From positions 6,693,338 to 6,757,337 of the forward strand of contig NC_088302.1 of the NCBI RefSeq assembly GCF_032854445.1: a stretch of DNA of 64,000 bases, in the 5' to 3' direction. Both the position numbers and the translations under genes were made by a program. Source of the DNA: Liolophura sinensis (taxonomy: Eukaryota; Mollusca; Polyplacophora; Chitonida; Chitonidae). Below the pieces are notes generated by a model that was not told the origin of the DNA, did not search any database, and was given only the letters and a program-made list of their open reading frames with translations. Positions 22,465 to 32,708 of the stretch are shown one piece after another (positions within the stretch are counted from its first letter, which is position 1; each line of letters opens with the position of its first letter).

Positions 22465-23816
22465 TAATGATAATAATAAACCTAGTAGCCCTACAGAGCG
22501 TCTCTGTAAGGCCACTAGGTATCCTGTCCAATTTTTTAATAGGTATGGATCGTTGGAAAACGATGGTCCTTCAACATCACCTGCGGATGTGATGGATATA
22601 TCACCAGCACCAGGGAGATTTTGCAGCCGGTCTCCACGGAAGGGCCATCCCCAGCCCACACACATAAAGAGAAATCTCCTATCCGTCTCCCTCCGTAATG
22701 TCTATGTCAAAATTATACAAAGGAATTGTCGAGATCTTCAGGTAAATTTTATTGAAATAACACAACTGGTTCAACCATTAAATCCTATTGCCCTTTGTCA
22801 TCAGGAAACTTACATAAAGACATCTGACAAAGATAAAATCACTCTCAAAAATTATGCACTTGAAAGCATGTATTGCCACGAAGAAGAGCCAGCTTCAGGC
22901 GGCTCCTCTGTCTTCACAATTAACAATATTATTGTTAATTATTTACAGCCCTATTGCCTTGGATACAGGCTTTGGCAGTTCGTGTTTCATTGTCTGAAAC
23001 AATCACATTGTGTTCGGTATATATTCCTCCGAACATTTCATCAGCTTCCCAGTTACACAGTTTAAACGACCAATAACCTAAACCGTTTATATCAATGGGA
23101 GATTTTAATTCCAATAACCCCTTATTGAGCAGTAATAATATAAATAATAAGGGTAAAATAATGAAAGACTTATCATCTAAGGAGAAGCTGTGTTATTTCA
23201 AGGATGGTTCAAATACATTTTTACATCCGGGTTATGGCCCTTATTCTGCTATTGATCTCACTATAACTGACCCATCGCTGTTTTATCTTGGAAAGTGCAC
23301 GATGATGTTTGTGGTAGTGACGATTTTCCTCTTATCCTAGAACATATCACTTCTAATTCCTTAGAACGTGTAGCTAGGCAGAAATTTGATAAAGCAGACT
23401 GAATCGTGTTGGAGATGTTCTGCGAGGCTGATATCACTCCAGAAACTCTCAATGCAGCAGATGATTCCATATTAAAATTTATTGAACTTGTTTAACGAGC
23501 TGCCGATAGATCTTTCCCTTAAACCTCGACAAATCTAAACCTAAACCCTGGTACGATAAGGGCCGTGAAAAGGCAGAGAAAATTTTCATGTATGTCCTAC
23601 TGATAAAAACTTGAAAACTAGGTTCGTATTTTTAGACCTAAGGCTCGTCGATTACTGAAGTCTATGAGACGATCTTGTTCGCTGAAATTTGTTTCGGGCA
23701 TTACTTCAAGAAACCTATGCGTGGAAATATAGTTCAGAAACTTCAGGGTAAAAATAATAAAGCGAAAGTCAGCATTTGAAAGATGCAGATAATATATTAG
23801 CTTCTCCTCATGATAG
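22465..23816 (+). mobile_element. LINE copy B, 5' part (ORF1 end to RT linker)
   Basis: Starts in the ORF1 C-terminal segment (22553 onward: MDISPAPGRFCSRSPRKG), continues through the TAATG stop/start at 22696-22700 and the endonuclease (RNCRDLQVNFIEITQ, SMGDFNSNNPLLSSNN, AIDLTITDPSL). It ends at TTCTCCTCATGATAG, where copy A is inserted. Multiple frameshifts. The rest of this copy resumes at 29717. Confidence 0.9.
23802..23816 (+). repeat. target-site duplication, left of copy A
   Basis: TTCTCCTCATGATAG, identical to 29702-29716. The first two T could equally belong to the element tail on the right side. Confidence 0.93.
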
Positions 23817-24453
23817 CTCCCGTGGGGTTTCCGGGGTGATAAAAATAGGACCTCAGCCCTCCACGCAAGCTTGTCGTAAAAGGCGACTAACCCAGAGCTC
23901 TCCTGTGTGAGCCCGGTGAATATAATAGGCTCACATCTTCCCGTTTGTGTGAGAGGCAACCGGGGAGCGACCTGTTTGCCGTGGGTTGCGACCCGTGATC
24001 TACGAGAACGGGATCCTGGTGGTTGAGGGCGTTTGTCTTGCGAGATCCTCACGCCCAACACGTCACTTTGGCCCTTACTTGGAGAGAGACGGAAGGTCGG
24101 ATGGACCCGGTCCGATCAATCGGCTTGGTCACGCCTTGCCTCTGCGTGGGTCCCAAAATTTCTCCATGACACTATTTCTTAGAGAAAATGTTATTTCTGA
24201 AATTTCGTTTGCGTGACTACGATTGAGGCGGTGGCTCATGGGTCAATCGAGTGGTGTGTATTTGATGTGCCACTTTCTTCTTTGAGTAGGAGATAGAGGT
24301 GCTGGTGGTGGGGAATTGGGTGTGCATGTTAGGGCCATCTATTCGAGTATACCTCATGTGGAGTCCTTGATGTGGTTTCCTGCTGGGTGTCCCCGGGTTC
24401 AGGCACTCCGTGGTGGGTGGGAGACACGTGAGGTGAATGTTTATATATCTACC
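23817..24453 (+). promoter_or_regulatory. LINE 5' UTR with conserved 5' palindrome
   Basis: The first bases are CTCCCGTGGGGTTTCCGGGG. The same start recurs at 47550, 54548, 36293 (-) and 39595 (-), so this is the real 5' end. Conserved blocks include AATAGGACCTCAGCCCTC, CCCGGTGAATATAATAGGC, GATCCTGGTGG and GAGGCGGTGGCTCATGGGTC. By analogy with other TSD-bounded LINEs an internal promoter is expected here; no TATA box is seen near the start. Confidence 0.6.
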
Positions 24454-25757
24454 ATGTCTTTATTAAACCTTTCCCCAAATGTTTCAAAAAAACGAAAAAA
24501 TGAACTTTTGTTAAATACAGACGATGAGTCTAATAATTGGCCTGCCTTTATTGTCCTGTCTACAGAAAACAACACAACCTGCATGCAAATTAGACCCCTT
24601 CTTGCTTAAAAATGTATAGAAGGATCGGCAGGATAGGTTAAACAAGTTAAAAAGCTTCGATCGGGGGATGTTCTGATCGAAGTCTTTCGTAAACAGCAGG
24701 CTCTCAATTTAATGTCCATAAACAAAATAGCTGATTTTTCTGTTGTTGTGTCTCCTCACATAACATTAAATTCTAGTCAGGGAGTGATCCGAGATAGAGA
24801 TCAGCACCTTGCCGACTTCACCGAGGAACAGATATGTTTTGAATTAAAATCGCAAGGAGTTGTTAAAGTCAAGCGATTTTCAACGAAAAAGGTGATAATA
24901 TTATAAAACTTAATACCTATTTGCTGACTTTCAACAATCCATCTGTTCATCAATCGATCTACATTGGGCCGTACAGTGTTTGAGTGGACCTATACATATC
25001 TAATCCAACGAGGTGCTTTACATGTCAAAAATTTGGGCATGACAGGGGCCAATGTAGAAATCAGTTGGTGTGTATCAGATGTGCAGGAGAAGGCCATGAG
25101 GGCTTCGACTGCACTAAAACAATAAAATGTTTCAATTGTGGCGAAACCCATATGGCCTCCTCTAAGGACTGTTCTCTCTTTATTAAAGAGAAACAGATTA
25201 TTACATTAAAGGTGCAAAATAACATTACTTACCTAGAAGCACGTCGCCTGATCTCTGCCCCGAGCACTCCCCTGAAAACTTCATTCGTCAATGTAGTCAA
25301 GAAAGTGTCCACATCTGTTGGCACTCAAACATCTATAACTTGGCCCAGTGGTGATGACAAACCTAAAACAATAACTGTACCACAATTAGTTAAACGTGTA
25401 AACCAAGCAATGGCTTATTCTTGTTCCACGCAGACAATTCAACCCGATACCGAACAAAAGAACCAGAACAGTACATCTGCTCCTGCTGATAAAAAAAAAT
25501 CTAATGTGGATCAAAAAGGGTGTAATCAACAAGATCGTAAACCTAGTGGACAGTCAAACCGCTCATTTAAGGCCACTAGGGACCCTGTCCAAACTTCTAA
25601 TAGGTTTGGATCGTTGGAGGACGTTGTTCCTTTAGCATCAGATGCGGATGTGATGGATACATCACCCGCACCAGGGAGATCTAACAGCCGATCTCCAAGA
25701 AAGGGTCGTCCGCCTTCCAAACACAAAGATAAATCTCCTATACGTCTCCCGCTATAA
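24454..25757 (+). pseudogene. LINE ORF1, Gag-like zinc-knuckle protein, broken
   Basis: Encodes an RNA-binding Gag-like protein that would package the element RNA. The N-terminal part (MSLLNLSPNVSKKRKNELLL, then WPAFIVLSTENN) is separated by frameshifts from IADFSVVVSPHITLNSSQGV and VKVKRFSTKK. An in-frame TGA at 24981-24983 replaces an Arg codon, as from CGA by CpG decay. The last 257 codons (24984-25757) are open and hold three knuckles: CFTCQKFGHDRGQC and CIRCAGEGHEGFDC (both CX2CX4HX4C) and CFNCGETHMASSKDC (CX2CX3HX6C). A Ser/Arg-rich tail follows (PAPGRSNSRSPRKGRP). The stop overlaps the ORF2 start. The N-terminal start was chosen because ATGTCT also begins ORF1 in the copies at 7330 and 55141. 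Confidence 0.92.
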
Positions 25758-25759
25758 TG
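25755..25759 (+). promoter_or_regulatory. TAATG stop/start overlap of ORF1 and ORF2
   Basis: The ORF1 stop TAA (25755-25757) shares its last A with the ORF2 start ATG (25757-25759). The same five bases sit at the same junction in four other copies: 22696-22700, 49376-49380, 56183-56187 and 58855-58859. UAAUG-dependent termination-reinitiation is established for the SART1 LINE, so coupled translation is the likely way ORF2 is made. Confidence 0.85.
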
Positions 25760-28700
25760 ACAATATACGATAAAATTATACAATGGAATTGTCGAGGTCT
25801 TAAGGTAAATTTTGTTGAAATAACACAGCTAGTTCAATCTTTAAATCCAGCTGCCCTCTGTCTTCGGGAAACTCACCAGAAAACATCTGATAAAGATAAA
25901 TTATCTCTCAAAAATTATACACTTTACAGCAATTATTCTGGTGAAGAAGAGCGAGCTTGTGGCGGCTCCTCTATTTTCGTAAATAATAATATAATTCACA
26001 GCCCTGTTGATCTCGTTACTGAGTTTCAGGTTGTGCCCGTCCGTGTCTCTTTGTCGGAAACAGTTACTTTATGTTCGATCTATATTCCTCCTCATTCTTC
26101 TTTGTCAATCTCTCAATTACATAACTTGAAAGAACAACTCCCATCCCCTTTTATAATAATGGGGGATTTTAATGCCCATAACCCTCTATGGGGCAGTAAT
26201 AATATAAACAGTAAAGGTAAAACTTTGGAAGATTTTTTATCGAAAGATGAACTGTGTTATTTCAATGATGGTTCTGATATCTATTTACATCCAAGTAATG
26301 GCGCTTATTCTGCTATCGATCTCAGTATCACGGATCCAACACTTCTTAATTTTTCTTGGAAGGTGCATGACGATCTTTGTGGTAGTGACCATTTTCCTAT
26401 AATCCTAGAACATATCACTTCTAATTTTTTAGAACTTGTAGCTAGGTGGAAATTCGATAAAGCAGATTGGATTGCGTTTGAGATGTTCTGTGAGGCTGAT
26501 ATCACTCCAGAGACTCTCAAAGCAGCAGATGATCCTGTGTTGAAGTTTAACGAGCTTGTATTACGAGCTGCTGGTAGAACTATACCTAAGACCTCGACAA
26601 ATCCCAATTCCAAAGTAAACCCTGGTACGACAATGACTGTTGTAAAGCCATAAAGGACCGTAAAAAGGCTAAATGCAGATTTATTCATTGTCCTACTGAT
26701 AATAATTTAAACCAAGTTCGTAATTTTAGAGCTAAGGCTCGTCGAGTACTAAAGTCCAAGAGACGATCTTGTTGGCGGAATTTGTTTCGGGCATTACGTC
26801 AAAAACACCCATCAGAAACTTAAGGGCAAAATAATAAAGCCAAAGTCCAGCATTTGAAAAATGGAGATAATAATATATTATATTAACCTCTCTATCTGAT
26901 ATAGCCAATAAATTAGCTGAGACAATTTCCAAGAAATCTTCTTCTGAGAATTACACTGAAAATTCCGATATATCAAAAACCAGAAGGAGAAAATTAAATT
27001 GCCCTTTTCTTCTAAAAAGTTAGCAGATTATAATTGTCCTTTTAATATCGAGGAACTTAAGGGTGCGTTAAAAAAGGCCCATGATACTGCTTGTGGTCCT
27101 GATAATGTATATTATAAGTTTCTGAACCATTTACCATTTGAGCCACTGGAGAGTCTCTTAGACTTGCTTAATGATGTTTCGATAACTGGTAATTTTATAC
27201 GCCTCCCTCCGTCATGGTGGGAGGCGTGTATTATTCGGTTCTCAAACCGGGTAAAAATCATACTGATCCAAATAATTACTGCCCCATAGCTCTTACCAGC
27301 TGTGTCTGTAAGACTATGGAACGGATGATTAATGATAGACTTGTTTGGTTTATTGAAACCAACAAGTTACTTTCTAATATTCAATGCGGTTTTCGTCAAG
27401 GTAGATGTACCATGGATCTACCTTGTACGCTTTGAAACTTTTATTCGAGATGGCTTCATCAATAACGAACATGTGGTGTCCATATTTTTTGACCTTGAAA
27501 AGGTTTACGACACCACACGGAAATATGGTATTTTAAAAGACCTCGTGGATATGGGACTTAAAGGTCGATTACCTTTATTTATATCTCAATTTTTATCTGA
27601 TCGTCAGTTTAAGATACGGGTGGGTTCCACTCTTTCTGACTCTTATGAGCGGGAAATGAGTGTACCCCAGGGCAGCATTCTATCACCAACTCTATTTAGC
27701 ATCAAAATAAATAGCCTAGCAAAAACATTAACATCGGGCACAGAGGGTTCTTTATATGTTGATGATTTCCTTATATGCTACCCAGCTAAGAATATGAATA
27801 ATATCGAACGTCAGTTGCAGCTTTGTCTCAATAAAATCGAGAAATGGGCAATTGAAAAAGGTTTTGGATTTTCAACGTCTGAAACCGTCGGTATGCATTT
27901 GTGTAGCAAACGGAAATTTCATCTTGATCCTGACCTTAATTATTGTGGTGAACAGGTTAAAATTGTCGGAAAAACAAAATTTTTAGGTATAATATTTGAT
28001 AGTAAGCTATCATTTATACCTCATATAAAAATGCTTAAAGCTAAATGTACAAAGGCTCTCGATATAAATAAGGTCGTGTCTAGCACCGATTGGGGTGCTG
28101 ATCGATCAGTTTTACTTAAGTTATATCGTTCTCTGGTGAGGTCTAAATTGGACTATGGATCCATCATTTACGGTTCCGCTAGAAAGGCGTACATAAAAAT
28201 GTTGGATCCTGTTCATCATCAAGGTTTGAGGCTCAGTCTTGGTGGTTTTAGAACCTCACCAGTAGAAAGTTTATACGTGGAGGCTAATGAACCTTCTTTA
28301 TATAACCGACGAGGCTATAAACTGAGCCTTCAATATGCTACAAAGCTTAAAGCTCATCCAATAAGCCCTGCCTACGACTGTGTTTTCAATCCATTGTGTG
28401 TAGACAAATATACTAAATGTCCTAACAGGATCCCTTCGTTCGGTCTTCTTATACGGGACCATATTGTGGGAGCTAACATCAAGCTGGAAGATATAGCTCC
28501 AGTGTCTTTTCCGGAGTCTCCTCCATGGCTTCTCCCACAACCTAAACTAATATTTGATCTACGTAAATATAATAAATCAAATATAAGTCCTCTTATAATT
28601 CAGCAAGGGTTTGCTGAAATTAAAGCTAATTATATGGATTATAAATTTATATATACTAACGGGTCGAAGGATGGAGACAGGGTTGCCAGCGCGGCTGTCA

Positions 28701-29374
28701 TGGAGCAGTGAGTCTCTTCCTTTCGTCTTCCATCCTCTTCTTCAATATTCTCTGCCGAGGCCAGAGCTATACTCCTGGTCTTCTCATATGTATCTTCTGG
28801 TTGTGCCCAGACGGCCATGATATGCACTGACTCGTTGTCTTGCTTATTGGCAATACAGAATAATAAATTTAAAAATTCCTTGACCCTTCAAATTTTAGCT
28901 ATACATAGGCAACTAAATAAAAGAGGTAAAGATATTATATTCTGCTGGATACCAAGTCATATAGGTATCCATGGAAACACAGTCGCAGACAGGGAGACGA
29001 AAGCTGACCTAAATAAACCCATATCTAAGATAAAAATCCCTTATACTGACATGAAGTCCAATATTCTTAAATATATTTGTTGCCTTTGGCAGGGTGAATG
29101 GAACTTACAGCTCCATAATAAACTACATGCTATTCATCCGGTTATTGGCTACAATAATTATACTTGCGAAAAGTCTCCCAGAGACCAAGTAGTCTTAACA
29201 AGGTGTCGTGTTGGGCATTCTTGTCTAACGCACAATTTCATACTAGATGGGAGCAGTGCTCTTGAGTGCGTTGGATGCGATGCCCGATATGGCATCAAAC
29301 ATATCTTGGTTGACTGTGTGGGCTTTGCCCACGTTCGCCAGAGATTCTACACGGTCGACTCTATATATGATTAG
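25757..29374 (+). pseudogene. LINE ORF2: endonuclease, RT and RNase H, broken
   Basis: Would nick the target and copy the RNA in place. The APE endonuclease (25757-26610) is open and keeps IIQWNCRGLKVNF, LCLRETH, IIMGDFNAHNPLWGSNN, SAIDLSITDP and CGSDHFPI. A 1 nt deletion near 26615 and a 22 bp deletion at 26812 then break it. The RT spans about 26990-28130, with NVYYKFLNHL, ERMINDRLVWFIETNKLLSN, SVPQGSILSPTLFSI and catalytic YVDDFLICY; 27332-28711 (459 codons) is the longest open stretch. In RNase H (28640-29010) the first catalytic Asp is Asn (IYTNGSKDGD), while SAEARAI, CTDSLSCLLAI and GNTVADRETKA are visible across a frameshift at about 28710. The C-terminus has CVGCDARYGIKHILVDC. Confidence 0.93.
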
Positions 29375-29701
29375 TTTGACAACATCGCTGGCGATGTTGT
29401 CATCAATTATTTGAAGGCCATTGGCCTGTATCATAAGATATAATTTATTAATATATAATATTTATCGATAAAGTTATATATACATTTCTTGATATATTAT
29501 TTTTAAAATATGGTGGTTTTCGAGTTTTAACTGTTTTTGGTTATTCTAATCTGTTTTTAAACATGTCCAAACATTTGTTTCCATTTTTGATGTTCTGACC
29601 ACCATATCGGAAATCTCAACCACCTCGTGTTTTGACCTTGCTCTCGCCACGATATGGCTGAAATGTTGCCGATGTGGCGTTAAACCATAATCATTTATTC
29701 A
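29375..29701 (+). other. LINE 3' UTR and CATT tail
   Basis: About 330 bp: AT-rich start (CATAAGATATAATTT), then TCTCGCCACGATATGGCTGA and GCCGATGTGGCGTTAAACCA, and a tail of CATTTATTCATT. The same 3' end closes the copies at 2174, 14293, 17521, 31928 and 62815. It is presumably the stretch recognised by the reverse transcriptase. Confidence 0.85.
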
Positions 29702-29716
29702 TTCTCCTCATGATAG
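29702..29716 (+). repeat. target-site duplication, right of copy A
   Basis: TTCTCCTCATGATAG, identical to 23802-23816. Removing copy A and one duplicate rejoins the copy B reading LASPHDRANKITEAISQKSS. Confidence 0.93.
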
Positions 29717-30890
29717 AGCAAATAAAATAACTGAAGCAATTTCTCAAAAATCTTCTTTTGACGGTTATTCTGCGGAATTTTAACATGTTTAAAATCAGTG
29801 AGTGCGTGGGGTTTAACCTCTCACTTAACAATTTTTCATTCATATGACGACGAAGGAATCCTTAGAATGCATGTAATATGCCTCCTTGTTGCATGACGTA
29901 TTTCCACTGCTCTTTTATCTAGTGTTGCTTCACTGAGACGCCTTACTGGAGGCAAATAAGACGCCCCGCCCGAGCCATTATATTGATACGGGTCAACCAG
30001 TCGTTGCAATATGCTCTTGATGCTGAACGCCAAGCGTAACTTCCTCTTTTAAGGTTTTAGGTGTGACTCGACCCGGTTAAAAACCAGAAGGAGAAAATTA
30101 ATCTGCCTTTTGCTTGTAAAAACTTAGACTACAATCGTGCTTTTAACACCGATGGACTGAAAACAGCATTTAAAAGGATACATAATACTGCGTGTGGTCC
30201 TGATATTGTATATTATAAGTGTCTCAACCATACACCACCTGAGCCACTTGACACTGCCTTGGGCTTGTTTAATAATACTTGGATTACTGGATAATACTGG
30301 ATTTTTCACCATCATGGAGGGAGATGTGTATTATCCCGGTTCCATAACCGGGCAAAGATCATTCTGGTCCATCTAATTACCGCCCCACAGCTCTTACCAG
30401 CTGTGTCTGTAAAACTATGGAACGCATGATAAATGATGGACTTACGTTACTATCTAATATACAATCTGGTTTTCGGCAAGGTAGATCCACTTTGCATCAC
30501 CTTGTTGGATTAAAAACCTTTGATACATAATGGTTTTATGAATAATGAATGTCGATATTTTTGGACTATGACACCACATGGAAGTATGGTATTTTCAAAG
30601 ACCTGTCAGATGTGGGGCTTAAAGGTCGTTTACCACTATTTATATATGAATTTTTATCTGATCGTCATTTTACATAACGAGTTGGGTCCTAAAGGTCTAA
30701 ACTGGATTATGGGTCCATCATTTATGGTTCCGCAAAGGAAGTCGTATATTATAATATTGGAACCTGTTCATCACCAAGGTTTGAGATTCAGCCTTGGTGC
30801 TTTCAGATCCACACCATTAGAAAGTTAATACTTGGAGGCTAACGAGCCTTCGTTACATAACCCACGTATTAAACTCAGCCTTTAGTATGT
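29717..30890 (+). mobile_element. LINE copy B, 3' continuation (RT region)
   Basis: Continues copy B after the copy A insertion. The RT segment with CGPDIVYYKCLNHTPPEPLD, SCVCKTMERMINDGL and QSGFRQGRSTLHHLVG is followed by the thumb (MGPSFMVPQRKSYIIILEP). A large deletion joins the start of the RT palm (near 30680) directly to the thumb, removing the YVDD motif. It is interrupted by R1 at 29796-30075 and ends at about 30890 where a minus-strand LINE segment begins. Confidence 0.87.
29796..30075 (+). repeat. dispersed repeat R1, copy 2 (inserted in LINE copy B)
   Basis: About 280 bp, GTGAGTGCGTGGGGTTTAAC through ATACGGGTCAACCAGTCGTT to GGTGTGACTCGACCCGG. Flanking LINE sequence reads GTTTAAAA on the left and GTTAAAAA on the right, consistent with a decayed duplication of about 8 bp. 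More complete than the copy at 16309. Confidence 0.88.
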
Positions 30891-31928
30891 TTCTCCAACA
30901 GGTTTAATCTGTTTACATCAAACATTAAGCTCGATCAACATGAAGTTTCCATTCGTTACAAAAATGCATACCGATTGTTTTACACGTTGAAAATCTAAAA
31001 CCGTTTTTAGTTGCCCATTTCTCGATCTTATTGAGATAAAGCTGCAACAGGCATTCGATTGTATTCACATTTTTAGCACATTCGCATATCAGGAAATCAT
31101 CACCATATAAAGAGCCCTGGGTACCAGATGTCACAGTTTAGGCAGATTATTTATTTTTATGCTGAACAGAGTATACGATAGAATACTTCCCTGGGGTACA
31201 CCCATTTCTTGCTCATAAAAGTCGGAAAGAATGGAACCCACCTGTACCTTAAACTGACGATCAGATAAAAATTCTGATATGAATATTGGTAATCGGCCTT
31301 TAAGGCCCATATCAGCAATTTCTTTTAAAATACCGTATATCCGATTTTCGATCGAACATTCTTAAATATATTCGCATAGTGTGTTAGATGTGATGCTCAG
31401 TACGACGTCAAACATATCTTTGTTGACTGAGTGGTTTTTGCTCATGTTTGAGAAAGTTTCTACACAGTATAGGCCATTGGCTCCCATTGGTGTGGGATAT
31501 AGTGCTGAATACGACAGCGAACATATTCTGATTGACTGTGTGGGCTTTGCCCATGTTCGGCAAAGATTCTACACAGTCAACTCTATGTATGATTTGTTAA
31601 ACCGTTAGAAAATATTTCAGGGCCACTCGGCTGTATCATAAAATATAAATTTTAATTGTCATAAATCTTTATAGATAAAAAATTATATACATATAGATTT
31701 CTTAATATACTATTTTATAATATGCCGGTTTTCTAGTTTTAAATGTTTGGTTTTTTTTTCTTTTTTTTTCTGAGTTTAGACATCAAATATTTTTGTTTTG
31801 TTTTTGATGTTCTCACCACCATATTAAAAAACCCCACTGCCTCGTATTTTTACCTTATTCTCGCCACAATATGGGTGAAATATTGCCGTTGTGGCGTTAC
31901 GCCATAATCATTTATTCAATTCATTCAA
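30891..31928 (+). mobile_element. LINE copy with inverted 5' part (twin-priming type)
   Basis: 30891-31345 is RT sequence on the minus strand (GSLYGDDFLICECAKNV, KWATKNGFRFSTCKTIGMHF). 31346-31928 is the end of ORF2 and the 3' UTR on the plus strand (a broken IRSNILKYI start, then YDSEHILIDCVGFAHVRQRF), ending in the CATT tail. Inversion of the 5' part of one insertion is the known twin-priming outcome, with a deletion between the two parts. YVDD reads YGDD here. Confidence 0.75.
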
Positions 31929-32175
31929 TGTAATGTTACACTGAAGTCTTTTTTCCCCACGGATATACGACGAATTAGCTTTGTGAGTGGTTGAAACCAG
32001 AGTGCCCAGAGTAAGTTAACGACCTGTGTCAGGTAGGGCTAGATACATAAATGAAACCGGACTGTAGGCTGATGACTGTAGCAGACGCATGGGCTAGACA
32101 GTCACGGCGAGAGCAACGCGCTAACAAACCTAGTCTGTTTCAGGATCCTCCTAGAACGCAAGATATTTCAGCATT

Positions 32176-32708
32176 GAGTAAAACCAGAGCAGCAACGTCC
32201 GTTAAATAGTTGTCAAATTTTCACATTGCACCCGTTTATTTCTGCCATTTATCATTTTACCTCAGAGAGTTTTATTTTAACTGTTCAAGTATATACTTCT
32301 AAAATTAGCAACCTATAACAACCCCCCCCCCCCCCCGCCCCACTACCCCAGTACAACGGCATAAACTGAATTAGGTAAAGAATGGCAGTTGTAGTATTTG
32401 CAATTTTCAGAGGAAAGTGGTCTAGTAATACTCTTAGTCCTGTTTGACTAATAATTAACTTAAATCTCTTGGGCACCATATCAGGGCCACCGCTACAGAT
32501 AATATGTGAATCAGGTTAAAAAAGTAATAATTTTCATCTGTACGTCCAAACAGGCATTCGTGTACAAAGCGTAAACCAAAATGAACATTCCAGGGCAATA
32601 ATCGCAAGGTCAGTTCACAAAAATGGCTCTAAATTTACGACCGTTCGGCAGTGGATGGATAAATTTTTCAGCCGTTTCGTCGCATGCGTAGCTGCTCTGG
32701 TTTTACTC
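32176..32708. mobile_element. candidate MITE with 22 bp inverted ends
   Basis: GAGTAAAACCAGAGCAGCAA (and CG) at 32176-32197 is repeated inverted at 32687-32708 with 21 of 22 bases matching. No ORF and no clear TSD. The same end motif occurs at 148-169. The inside holds a C run at about 32323-32340. Could also be chance pairing of two copies of a dispersed repeat. Confidence 0.4.

Larger units (their letters stand above)
23817..29701 (+). mobile_element. full-length I-group LINE, copy A
   Basis: A 5885 bp element with a 5' UTR (23817-24453), a Gag-like ORF1 (24454-25757), ORF2 (25757-29374), a 3' UTR of about 330 bp and a CATTTATTCATT-type tail, bounded by a 15 bp duplication. A zinc-knuckle ORF1 plus APE endonuclease, reverse transcriptase and RNase H on ORF2 is the layout of the I superfamily (I, Nimb and related clades); I cannot assign the clade without a tree. 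Both ORFs are broken, so it cannot move by itself. It is inserted in the RT-linker region of copy B in the same orientation. Confidence 0.93.

Noticed and set aside
23618-24061. 147-codon minus-strand ORF and similar ORFs at 47647-47853 and 35845-36219
   Set aside because: They cross the LINE 5' UTR and border and are not conserved between copies as reading frames.
26305-26688. 127-codon minus-strand ORF (and its twin at 56698-57105)
   Set aside because: Antisense of the LINE endonuclease. The two are alike only because the patch is shared between the two copies.
32322-32340. Poly-C run as a regulatory element
   Set aside because: A simple homopolymer of unreliable length; no conserved context.
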